Shown piece after piece: positions 1 to 7,597 of a stretch of DNA of 17,562 nt. The notes beneath the pieces are model-generated. The model saw only the letters and a program-made list of their open reading frames with translations, had not been told where the DNA came from and made no database searches. Position 1 is the first letter of the stretch, and each line of letters begins with the position of its first letter. This DNA comes from an uncultured Polaribacter sp. (lineage in GTDB: Bacteria; Bacteroidota; Bacteroidia; Flavobacteriales; Flavobacteriaceae), in the NCBI GenBank assembly GCA_937936695.1, contig CALHCK010000216.1, positions 1 through 17,562 of the forward strand, in the 5' to 3' direction. A program made the position numbers and the translations under genes.

Positions 1-776
1 ACCTCATCAGCTGTGAGTAATTTTCCTTTGGTTGGCATTACTTTTTTATTATTAGCTGGCAGAATTATTCGCTTGTAAATTTCACTTTCTTCAGGGTTTC
101 CTGGTACAACAGCTAAACCTGTTTTACCTCCTTTAAAAACACCTTCTTTGCTATCTAAAATAAGATTTCCTTTTTGCTTATTTTCACTATGACATTGATA
201 ACATTTATGCGCAAAAAGTCCTCTTACTTCTAAACTTAATTTATCCTTTTGTAAATCTGAAAGCTCAGAAACTCCTTTTAGTTCAGATAATAAAGCCCCT
301 GATTCTTTATTACTGTATACTTCTTTTTTTCCTGGTAATATTTCTGTTAAGTAATCTTCTCCATGGGTTAAATTAGCTCCTAAATGACCTGCAATACTTA
401 ATAAAACAAAAGTTACACCTAACATAAAACGGTAGGCAATTAAGTTTACAACAGCTTTTCTTAAGCTATTTTTTAAAAGTAATGCTGTAATAATTGCTAA
501 AACTGCGGTAGCTATTCCGGTATACTGATGATTATCAACCAAATCTCCAGAATACTCGTCTTGTGTTTTTAAAAACCATCCAAAAAGAGCTGACAAACTA
601 GCCGAAATTGCTCCGATATAGACCATCCAAGTAATTCCTTCTCGTAATCCTGTACTTTTCTTCTTTAAAGTATATAATTCTAAGAAAAAAGCAACAACAA
701 GTAACCCTACAGGAAAATGAACCAACAAAGGGTGTAAACGTCCGAGAAGTTGCAATATCCAATTTGTAGTTTCCAT
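1..776 (-). CDS. DUF2231 membrane protein with planctomycete-type cytochrome c domain (3' end cut by window edge)
   Basis: The frame is open from an ATG at 776 to the left edge, giving 258 codons with the C-terminus missing. Four hydrophobic segments lie near residues 12-35, 48-69, 85-101 and 115-134. The first holds the HPLLVHFPVGLL signature (H15, H20) typical of DUF2231, and further histidines near the membrane (H83, H131, H138) could be ligands. A soluble domain follows with a c-type heme site CYQCH (C192, C195, H196), a GG motif near 216 and M247-P248 in the position of the usual axial methionine, as in the planctomycete-type cytochrome c family (PSCyt1). It is therefore probably a heme protein anchored in the inner membrane with its cytochrome domain in the periplasm. 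Its partner and reaction are unknown. It is separated from the rhamnosidase gene by a terminator, so it is probably a separate transcription unit and may lie just outside the PUL. The family call is firm; the role is not. Confidence 0.88.
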   Translation of the reverse strand, partial: METTNWILQLLGRLHPLLVHFPVGLLVVAFFLELYTLKKKSTGLREGITWMVYIGAISASLSALFGWFLKTQDEYSGDLVDNHQYTGIATAVLAIITALLLKNSLRKAVVNLIAYRFMLGVTFVLLSIAGHLGANLTHGEDYLTEILPGKKEVYSNKESGALLSELKGVSELSDLQKDKLSLEVRGLFAHKCYQCHSENKQKGNLILDSKEGVFKGGKTGLAVVPGNPEESEIYKRIILPANNKKVMPTKGKLLTADE

Positions 777-794
777 TATATAAAAGATAAACTC

Positions 795-902
795 CAAAAA
801 TTACTTTTTTTTTATAAAAAGCTACCCTGTAGCACCATGTTTTTCTTAAAAAAATTAAGAAATTTAAGAATAAATTAACGCTTGATGCATTTCATATAAA
901 TA
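795..902 (-). repeat. Left copy of a 108-base direct repeat flanking GH78
   Basis: Aligned by hand without gaps to 3908-4015 (offset 3113), with about 19 mismatches in 108 positions, roughly 82 percent identity. It includes the terminator hairpin and, at its right end, codons resembling the end of a T9SS sorting domain. A 21-base identical block lies at 863-883. The copies have the same orientation and enclose the whole GH78 gene. Confidence 0.8.
809..833 (-). terminator. Probable intrinsic terminator downstream of the GH78 gene
   Basis: On the minus strand a 5-bp perfect stem (GCTAC/GTAGC, loop AGG, bases 821-833) is followed directly by TTTTTATA and further T-rich sequence. The stem is short, so strength is uncertain. 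It sits between the end of the rhamnosidase gene and the start of the cytochrome gene and belongs to the 108-base repeat shared with 3908-4015. Confidence 0.5.
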
Positions 903-904
903 TC
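875..904 (-). pseudogene. Vestigial T9SS C-terminal tail (degenerate copy of the end of the PL40-like gene)
   Basis: Read on the minus strand in the frame that matches the lyase gene, the bases give DIYMKCIKR followed by TAA at 877-875. The intact lyase at 4014-3988 ends IYVKLIKR and TAA, so six of eight residues match and the stop coincides. The left frame is open only back to a stop at 931-929 and has no start codon that would make a meaningful protein, so it is read as a remnant and not as a gene. It may be all that remains of a second T9SS-exported protein once encoded here, or the by-product of a duplication of the lyase 3' end. Confidence 0.5.
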
Positions 905-952
905 TCTTTTTTTTAATAATATTGAATATTAAAATTTTACAATTACGTGTAT

Positions 953-3718
953 TTAATATTTAGTTTTAAACGAATACACTCCTGAGCCTACCTTAAAAAC
1001 AAAAGCTTTATTTGTTTTGCTAAGTAATTTCATATTAGAATCCCCCTCAAATTCTACTCCATTTACTTTAATAGTTTCTTTGGTATTTCCTGGCACAACA
1101 ACTTTAGCCGTAGTATTTGGCGGTACTACTATATCTAGATTAAATTCTTTATCAACTATTTTCCAACTTGAACTTACTTTACCGTAAAGTGAATTATAAG
1201 TAGCAGCTGCTGATGTTAAAGGGCCACCTGGAATAGGAGCAATTTCTATTTCTTTGTAACCTTCTTTAACAGATTTAACACCCGCAATACGTTCGTACAT
1301 CCAACGTCCAATAGCTCCGTAAGCATAGTGGTTGAAAGAATTCATACCTCCCTTATTAAAACCATCTTTGCGCGTGTAACTGTTCCAGCGTTCCCACATT
1401 GTGGTTGCCCCCTGATTTATGGAATAAAACCAAGATGGGTACGTTTCTTTAAATAAGATTTCATACATCAAATCAGTCTCTCCTATTTTGTCAAGTACTA
1501 AAGGCAATAAAGGGGTACCTAAAAAACCAGTACGTAAATGATTACCTGTTAGTTGTATTTGCTTTAATAAATGTGGTATTGCTTTCTGTTCTAATTCTTC
1601 ATCTAATAAATCGAATGCTAAAGCTAACAAATAAGCCGTTTGAGTTTCAGGGCCTTCAATAATGCGACCTTGATTATCGAAAAAAATATCTTGAAATACA
1701 TTGCGAATAGCATTAAACAAAAGCTCATATTCTTTAGCTTCAGATTTAAAACCTAACACTTTTGCAGCTTTAGCAGTTAAATTAACAGAGTGTGCATAAT
1801 GAGCAGTGATAATTAATTTATTTGACGTTACACCAAATCGCTCATCTTTTTTGTGTGTTGAATAAGGTTGCAACCAATCTCCATGAGTAAACATTTTAAC
1901 TATATGGTTTTGAGCTTTTGCTTGATAAAACCCTACCCATTTTTTCATACTTGCATAATTTTCCTCTAAAACTCCAATATCTCCTGTACGCTGATAAGTT
2001 TCCCAAGGAATAATAGTGATTGCATCACTCCAACCCGCACTAGCTCTAAGCTTACCGCCTAAAGAAGGCACCATTACAGGAACTGCACCATCTTCATCTT
2101 GATCATCTCTTACACTTTGCAACCAACTCATCCAAAAGGAATGCACATCACCTAAAAAAAACGAGGTAGGCGCAATTACCTGTGCATCACCTGTCCAACC
2201 TGCTCGTTCATCTCGTTGCGGACAATCCGTTGGAATATCTAATGTATTACCTCTTACACCCCAAATAATATTATTTTGTAGTTGATTTAATTTGTCGTGC
2301 GATGATGTAAATTCAACATTTAAATTATAATCAGAATGTTGAACAATACCTGTTACCCAAGATTTATCTGGTGTAACATCTGTATCAAAACCACTTAACT
2401 CTACATATCTAAAACCATGAAATGTAAATGTTGGTTGATACTCAATTTGTCCGTTTTCTTTAGCAATATAATAATCTGTTGAAACTGCACCTCTGTAATT
2501 TTTAGTATACATACGACCGTCTTGTTGAAGCATTTCTGCAAAACGTATTTTTAAAGTTCCATTTTTATGCATAGGCACTTTAATACGCGGTACCCCTACC
2601 ATATTTTGACCCATATCAAAAATTACAACACCTTTGTCAATCTCGGTAATAGCAACTGGCACCAACTCTTCCACAGATTTAACTGTATTATGTCGCTTAG
2701 GTGATAAACTAATTTCCGGATCTATATCTTCTACAACAACCTTTTGCCAACCTGCAGCATCAAATGTTTTTGTAGACCAATTTTTTTGTTCTTTTCGAGC
2801 GTCATATTGTTCGCCATCGTAAATTCCAGCGTAAACAATAGGACCACTTTGAGTAGCTTTCCAGCTATCATCAGTTACAAAAGTCTGGGTATTCCCATTA
2901 GCATATTTTACTTCTAACTGACACATTACTTTAGGAGAAACTTTTGGGTATCCTCTAAGCATTAATCTACCTGCATACCAACCTTCAGCCAAAGAAATTC
3001 CTATAGCATTACCACCATTTAGCAAATGGTTTGTTACATCATACGTTAAAGTTTCAAGACGCTTATTGTAAGGTGTCCAACCTGGTGTCATTACATCATC
3101 ACCAACTTTTTTACCATTTATTTCAGCTTCAAAAAGTCCCTTTGCTGTAATATACAATCTAGCAGATTTAATTTTAGAATCAACAGTAAAACTCTTTCGT
3201 AAATACTGAACTTTATTTGTTTTTTTATTTGTCTTAGGCGATTTTGCTTTATCTAATTTTGATAGACTAATCCATTTAGCTTTCCAGTCAGAATTATTAA
3301 GCAAGCCTAACTCAAAATTAGCCACTTCACTCCACACAGAAGGCTTTTTATCTTGATCCCAAAACTTTAATTGCCAATATACTTTTTGTCTAGAAATAAG
3401 TTTTTTTCCTTTATATTTTACAAATAAAGTTTGATCACTTTCTACTTTTCCACTTTCCCACAAATCAGCATTGTTAGGTAATAATTCAGGTTTAGAAGCA
3501 ACTACAATAGTATAAGCTGTTTGCTTTTTTATATTTTGATTTTGTGGCAGTTTCCAAGAAAAAGTAGGTGTAGCATCATAAAAACCTATCGGATTTTTAA
3601 ATTGTTCGCTTACTGCTAAATCGTGCGGCAACATACTATTTTTAATAGAAGAACACGAAACCAAGAATAGTATTGTTAATACAAAGAGTGCTGATTTATT
3701 ACGAGTAAGTTTATACAT
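953..3718 (-). CDS. GH78 alpha-L-rhamnosidase, lipoprotein
   Basis: A 921-residue protein of normal length for GH78. It probably removes non-reducing-end alpha-L-rhamnose from oligosaccharides. It begins with a lipoprotein signal (lipobox LVSC, C22), so it is likely membrane-anchored in the periplasm or at the surface. Domains in order: an Fn3-like N-terminal domain (about 32-140), rhamnosidase N-terminal beta-sandwich domains (about 170-460), an (alpha/alpha)6 catalytic barrel (about 465-810) and a C-terminal beta-sandwich (about 815-905). The hallmark DCPQRDERAGWTGD starts at D498 and carries the acidic cluster D498, D503, E504 and D511 that includes the general acid. E776 in TTMWERW is at the general base position. 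In ulvan pathways GH78 acts on rhamnose after desulfation; that substrate is inferred from the neighbours. The gene lies 269 bases downstream of the lyase gene and is bounded by terminators, so it may have its own promoter, though no convincing one was seen. Confidence 0.95.
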   Translation of the reverse strand: MYKLTRNKSALFVLTILFLVSCSSIKNSMLPHDLAVSEQFKNPIGFYDATPTFSWKLPQNQNIKKQTAYTIVVASKPELLPNNADLWESGKVESDQTLFVKYKGKKLISRQKVYWQLKFWDQDKKPSVWSEVANFELGLLNNSDWKAKWISLSKLDKAKSPKTNKKTNKVQYLRKSFTVDSKIKSARLYITAKGLFEAEINGKKVGDDVMTPGWTPYNKRLETLTYDVTNHLLNGGNAIGISLAEGWYAGRLMLRGYPKVSPKVMCQLEVKYANGNTQTFVTDDSWKATQSGPIVYAGIYDGEQYDARKEQKNWSTKTFDAAGWQKVVVEDIDPEISLSPKRHNTVKSVEELVPVAITEIDKGVVIFDMGQNMVGVPRIKVPMHKNGTLKIRFAEMLQQDGRMYTKNYRGAVSTDYYIAKENGQIEYQPTFTFHGFRYVELSGFDTDVTPDKSWVTGIVQHSDYNLNVEFTSSHDKLNQLQNNIIWGVRGNTLDIPTDCPQRDERAGWTGDAQVIAPTSFFLGDVHSFWMSWLQSVRDDQDEDGAVPVMVPSLGGKLRASAGWSDAITIIPWETYQRTGDIGVLEENYASMKKWVGFYQAKAQNHIVKMFTHGDWLQPYSTHKKDERFGVTSNKLIITAHYAHSVNLTAKAAKVLGFKSEAKEYELLFNAIRNVFQDIFFDNQGRIIEGPETQTAYLLALAFDLLDEELEQKAIPHLLKQIQLTGNHLRTGFLGTPLLPLVLDKIGETDLMYEILFKETYPSWFYSINQGATTMWERWNSYTRKDGFNKGGMNSFNHYAYGAIGRWMYERIAGVKSVKEGYKEIEIAPIPGGPLTSAAATYNSLYGKVSSSWKIVDKEFNLDIVVPPNTTAKVVVPGNTKETIKVNGVEFEGDSNMKLLSKTNKAFVFKVGSGVYSFKTKY

Positions 3719-3907
3719 TTTATCTTTTATTGTTTGACTTTTCTTATTGAATCTTCTTTAAAAAAAATTTTATTTCTATCTTAATGATAAGCAATTATTA
3801 AACTACCTCTGAGTTTATACTGCAATTTAATACACAATCTTTCTTCTTATTTCTACTAAATAAAACTTGGATGACAAACCGAATAATTATCAATTAAAAA
3901 GAAACAT

Positions 3908-4015
3908 CAAAAATTATTTTTTTTGAATGAAAAGCCACCCTGTAGCACCATGTTTTTTTTATAAAAGAATTAAACTTTAAGAATAAATTAACGCTTTATC
4001 AATTTAACATAAATA
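3908..4015 (-). repeat. Right copy of the 108-base direct repeat
   Basis: Contains the last eight codons and stop of the PL40-like gene (4014-3988), then its 3' untranslated region and terminator hairpin. The match to 795-902 runs through both coding and noncoding parts and is ungapped. Similarity stops near 4015, just inside the gene, so only the very end of the coding sequence is shared. Confidence 0.8.
3925..3946 (-). terminator. Possible intrinsic terminator downstream of the PL40-like gene
   Basis: On the minus strand GCTAC, loop AGG, GTGGC (bases 3934-3946) forms a 5-bp stem with one G-U pair, followed by TTTTC and a T-rich stretch. It is weaker than its counterpart at 821-833 because of the wobble pair and the shorter T run. 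Confidence 0.4.
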
Positions 4016-7000
4016 GGCTCTTCTAAATGTAATTTAACAAAATACACACCTTTTTTTTCATCACTTATATCAATAGTTAACAACTCATTTAAATCAAAGT
4101 ATTTTTTTGTTGCTACTAACTTTCCCTCAACATTGTAAATAGCCACTTGTAAATTTTTAACAGTTTTGGGTATATTGTTAATATTAAAAAAACCGTTAGA
4201 TGGATTTGGGTATCCGTAAATACGCTTTTTAGTTTTTTTTTGTTGATCTTGTGTAGACAATACTTCAAAATCTAATGTATATTCTCGGTAAGCTTTTCCA
4301 TCACTATCTCCTGTAATTGTTACATCTAAAAAAGATAACTCTGTTCCCTGCCCTAAATATAAAGAAACCTCTGTTTTATTATTTTTTACTATACTTCTAA
4401 CAATTGCAAAACTACCTGTAAAACTAATAGCTACGTCTGTTAAATTTATCGTTCTTTCTGTATCATTCGCTAAAATATAATCTACCATTTGTTGCCCGTT
4501 AACTTCAGAAACAACTTTTAATCCTACCACTTTTTCATTGTCATAAATGTAACTTGTTGTTTTTATTGTACTTTCTTCACTAGAAGAAGGTTCATAAACC
4601 GCCACAAATGGTTCATCCCAAGCTTCTCCATATTTACGCATTACAAATACTTGTGTATCTTTTTTATCATAACCATTTCTAACTTGTTTTGTAGGAGGAG
4701 ATAATGCTGTAGAATATTCTTTTGCAACACCTCCTGGTACATTTACATGTAAATATTTGTTATCAAACTGAATATCAAACCTTGCTTGTACTGCTGCGTT
4801 TGTTAAGTTTGATGTTTTTGCTTCTGAAAACCACCTCCAACCTGGTTGTTTTCTTGTATCACCTACATCATTTTTATAACGCTCAGGGGTATCTGCTAAA
4901 GGCAAAGAAGTAACACCCTCCTTAACTTGTAATACATCTCCTAATCCATGAAATAAATAATCATGAAAATTATTTACACCGTTAGACACAGATCTAAAAA
5001 TATCTATATAATAACCAGTTGTTGCACTTGTTCTAATAATTCCGTTTGTTCTTTGTTGATTTACATTATTAATATGATCATCTAAAAATTGCGTTGTAAA
5101 TCTAAAATTGTCTGCAATTGGTGCTATTTTTTCTTTTGGTTCTCTTCCTTGTAAAACAATAGGGTCTGTAATATTTTGCCAAGTACTATTTCCGTTAAGT
5201 TTAGGCCCCCTGCCTGAAGTACCATTTGTGATAACTGTATTATGTGCCGCATAAGAAACTGCATATTGCTCATGAATATCTGAACCAAATGCATCTGCAC
5301 CATAATCAGGACCAATTACATACCCTGAACCATATAATTCCATATCTATCCCTCCTGCATGAGTGTGTACATAAGTACCTCCATGGGTATAATACATTAA
5401 CCCATTTTGCTCATCGTTTACTCCAGAATAATTACGTTGCATTACCACACCTGCATGAGAAATTTTATTTGTTGCATGTAAAGTTTCTCCTGTACTATTT
5501 ACAGATTCATCTACATTTACTCCCCACAATAATTGCAAAGGATTGTTCCATTCTAAACGTTGATTTTCTATAACAGGGTTATAACCTCCTTCTGCTGCAT
5601 AAATTTTTTGAAGCGTACTAATTGCTCTTTCTTTTATATCAGTATATCCTTTTCTATCTGCTATTTTTAAAACTCCTCTGTATATATGTGCATGATCTGT
5701 AAAGTTTCTACCAATATCTCCATAAGCCATAGTAGCTCCGTTTGGGTATAATATATTTTCGTAAGTAAAAATGCTTTCTATAATATCTTTATTATTATCA
5801 ATTAAATTAAGATCTGGTCTATAAGCATCTACAATATTTAACGATTGTAAAAAGATTGCATGGGTAAACTTACCATAACCAGCAGATTCTGGCCACAAAC
5901 GCTCTACTGGACTAAAATGACTCAACATCCAATTAATACCAGGTTGAGAACTTCTTGCAACTCCGTTTAATAATTTATCAAAAAAAGTTGCTCTTACCTC
6001 ATCATCTTCCATACACAATACATTATACAATCCTCCAGGAAGTTCTAATACAGGATGATTAGAGTTGTTGGCTCCTTCTTCTATTACATTATTTGCCAAC
6101 ACCTCAAAAGTAGCTTGTGCATTGTTAAAACTAAAATCAACTTTAGAATTTGTAGAAACATCATACACAGTAGTAGTAGTATTCTTTTTTAAAAAAGGTT
6201 GTATGAAATCATAAATCATAGCAACTCTAGGAAAAAGTTCTCTTGTTTGTATTAAATGATTAAAATTTGGAGTATAAAACTCAAATGTATTTGCATTTAA
6301 AGGACTTATTATTTTTGCATATTGATGAAAAACATCTGCAGCACGTTGCGCATAATCTTCATCATCAGTTAAAAAATATAAAATACCCGATTCTACTGCA
6401 TCGTTTAAAATTTCTCTATGTATTAATCTGTCTCCAGGAATCTGTGGTATTGTAGATAATAATGCAGAAGGGTTATTTTTATGAGTGATTTTAGCTACAT
6501 TTTGTTGTCTAGATACTAATTGATTAAATAATGATAACGCCCAAGGATGCTGACGAATATTATCGACAATTTTTTGTCTTTCTGTATACGATGTCCAAAT
6601 TCTAGGGTGTTTTCTTGTTAAGTAAGCTTCTGGTGTATTTATTAAATCTACAGTTGGCAGGTTAGAACTATCAGTATTTAAATCTTTTAATTCTATATTA
6701 TCAAAGCTAAAAACACCTTGACCAGATGCTGATGTAGCTTGTATTTTAAACCCTGAAATATCTGCAATTGGAGAGATGGTATTTTTTAACGAAAAGCCAT
6801 TAATACCTAAAAAAGTACCTACCCAAACATCCATTTTACCACTATCAATAATATTTGTATTTCCGTTAGGCGCCATATAAGATTTACTAACCCCTGAGTT
6901 ATTTACCACAAACGTGATACTTTGCTTTCCTGAAAAATCTCCAAAACTAGGTGCTCCTCCAATATTGTCAATGGTAGAAATTTTAAAATTACTACCAGAC

Positions 7001-7419
7001 CCAGTACTCTGAATTCCAAATCTGCTTGCAAAAGTAGAGTTACTACCAAATGAAGCACTAGAAAAATTATTACCTAAAAAAATACTAAATATAGGTTCTT
7101 GTGTTCCTGTTTGAAAGTTAGACATTTCAAAATCGAACTTTAGTTGAACAAAATTTGGGTTTGTATTAAAATTAAAATTCCTAAACGCAAATATAGAGGC
7201 TCTGCCTGTTCTTGTAAATTGTAACGTTCCGTTATTAATTGTTGTAGCTAAATTATTTCTTGAGGTAGAAATACCATTAAATTCTCTATTAGTATTTGGA
7301 ATGTTGTTTATATAATCTGTTACCGAATTGGCGCTTTCAAAATCTTGGTAAAACAATTGTGCTTTTGTAGAAGTTGTTAAAACAACCAATAACACTACTG
7401 AAAGTAATTTTTGTATCAT
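3988..7419 (-). CDS. Heparinase II/III-fold polysaccharide lyase, possibly ulvan lyase PL40, T9SS-exported
   Basis: A 1143-residue secreted protein. A signal peptide (about 1-20, ending KA before Q21) is followed by a beta-rich, concanavalin-like module (about 21-255), a helical alpha/alpha-toroid region from about 265, and a heparinase II/III-type beta-sandwich region. Visible active-site-like motifs are N454-H455 in SNHP, the histidine group H679, H685 and H687 before GGIDMELYGSG, a GPDYG turn, and H726-N727 in YAAHNTV; these resemble the catalytic Asn/His and metal-site regions of this fold. Residues about 1068-1143 are a T9SS type A sorting domain (YPNPS, GVYFVKL, ending LIKR), so the enzyme is exported across the outer membrane. 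It should cleave uronic acid linkages by beta-elimination. The neighbours suggest ulvan and hence PL40; PL12, PL15, PL17, PL21, PL33 or PL39 cannot be excluded by eye. The ATG at 7419 gives a clean signal peptide. Confidence 0.88.
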   Translation of the reverse strand: MIQKLLSVVLLVVLTTSTKAQLFYQDFESANSVTDYINNIPNTNREFNGISTSRNNLATTINNGTLQFTRTGRASIFAFRNFNFNTNPNFVQLKFDFEMSNFQTGTQEPIFSIFLGNNFSSASFGSNSTFASRFGIQSTGSGSNFKISTIDNIGGAPSFGDFSGKQSITFVVNNSGVSKSYMAPNGNTNIIDSGKMDVWVGTFLGINGFSLKNTISPIADISGFKIQATSASGQGVFSFDNIELKDLNTDSSNLPTVDLINTPEAYLTRKHPRIWTSYTERQKIVDNIRQHPWALSLFNQLVSRQQNVAKITHKNNPSALLSTIPQIPGDRLIHREILNDAVESGILYFLTDDEDYAQRAADVFHQYAKIISPLNANTFEFYTPNFNHLIQTRELFPRVAMIYDFIQPFLKKNTTTTVYDVSTNSKVDFSFNNAQATFEVLANNVIEEGANNSNHPVLELPGGLYNVLCMEDDEVRATFFDKLLNGVARSSQPGINWMLSHFSPVERLWPESAGYGKFTHAIFLQSLNIVDAYRPDLNLIDNNKDIIESIFTYENILYPNGATMAYGDIGRNFTDHAHIYRGVLKIADRKGYTDIKERAISTLQKIYAAEGGYNPVIENQRLEWNNPLQLLWGVNVDESVNSTGETLHATNKISHAGVVMQRNYSGVNDEQNGLMYYTHGGTYVHTHAGGIDMELYGSGYVIGPDYGADAFGSDIHEQYAVSYAAHNTVITNGTSGRGPKLNGNSTWQNITDPIVLQGREPKEKIAPIADNFRFTTQFLDDHINNVNQQRTNGIIRTSATTGYYIDIFRSVSNGVNNFHDYLFHGLGDVLQVKEGVTSLPLADTPERYKNDVGDTRKQPGWRWFSEAKTSNLTNAAVQARFDIQFDNKYLHVNVPGGVAKEYSTALSPPTKQVRNGYDKKDTQVFVMRKYGEAWDEPFVAVYEPSSSEESTIKTTSYIYDNEKVVGLKVVSEVNGQQMVDYILANDTERTINLTDVAISFTGSFAIVRSIVKNNKTEVSLYLGQGTELSFLDVTITGDSDGKAYREYTLDFEVLSTQDQQKKTKKRIYGYPNPSNGFFNINNIPKTVKNLQVAIYNVEGKLVATKKYFDLNELLTIDISDEKKGVYFVKLHLEEPIYVKLIKR

Positions 7420-7543
7420 TCCCTATATTTAAATTGCTATCTATAAGCTTTGTAATTGCCTAAAATTAATGCTTTATATTGCTAAATATATGTTAATTTT
7501 TTAAACTTATATGCTATTTTAACTATCACCATACTTTCATCAT

Positions 7544-7574
7544 AAAAAAAACGCCCTGTAAGTTTTACAAAGCG
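7544..7574 (-). terminator. Strong intrinsic terminator downstream of GH2
   Basis: On the minus strand CGCTTTGTAA, loop AAC, TTACAGGGCG forms a 10-bp stem (7552-7574) followed by eight T residues. Two positions pair as G-U only in the minus-strand RNA and would be A-C mismatches on the plus strand, which fixes the orientation. It lies 23 bases past the GH2 stop and separates that gene from the lyase gene. Confidence 0.85.
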
Positions 7575-7597
7575 CTTTTAAAATAATTATAATGTAC

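Noticed and set aside
3880..3916. Possible promoters for GH78 at TCGGTTTG or TAATTTTTG on the minus strand
   Set aside because: Neither matches the TAnnTTTG consensus exactly and no well-spaced -33 element was found.
5244..5573. Plus-strand open frame of 109 codons inside the lyase gene, and similar open frames inside GH3 and the BNR lyase
   Set aside because: They lie wholly within well-supported genes on the other strand, have low-complexity His/Leu-rich or otherwise non-protein-like content, and match no family.
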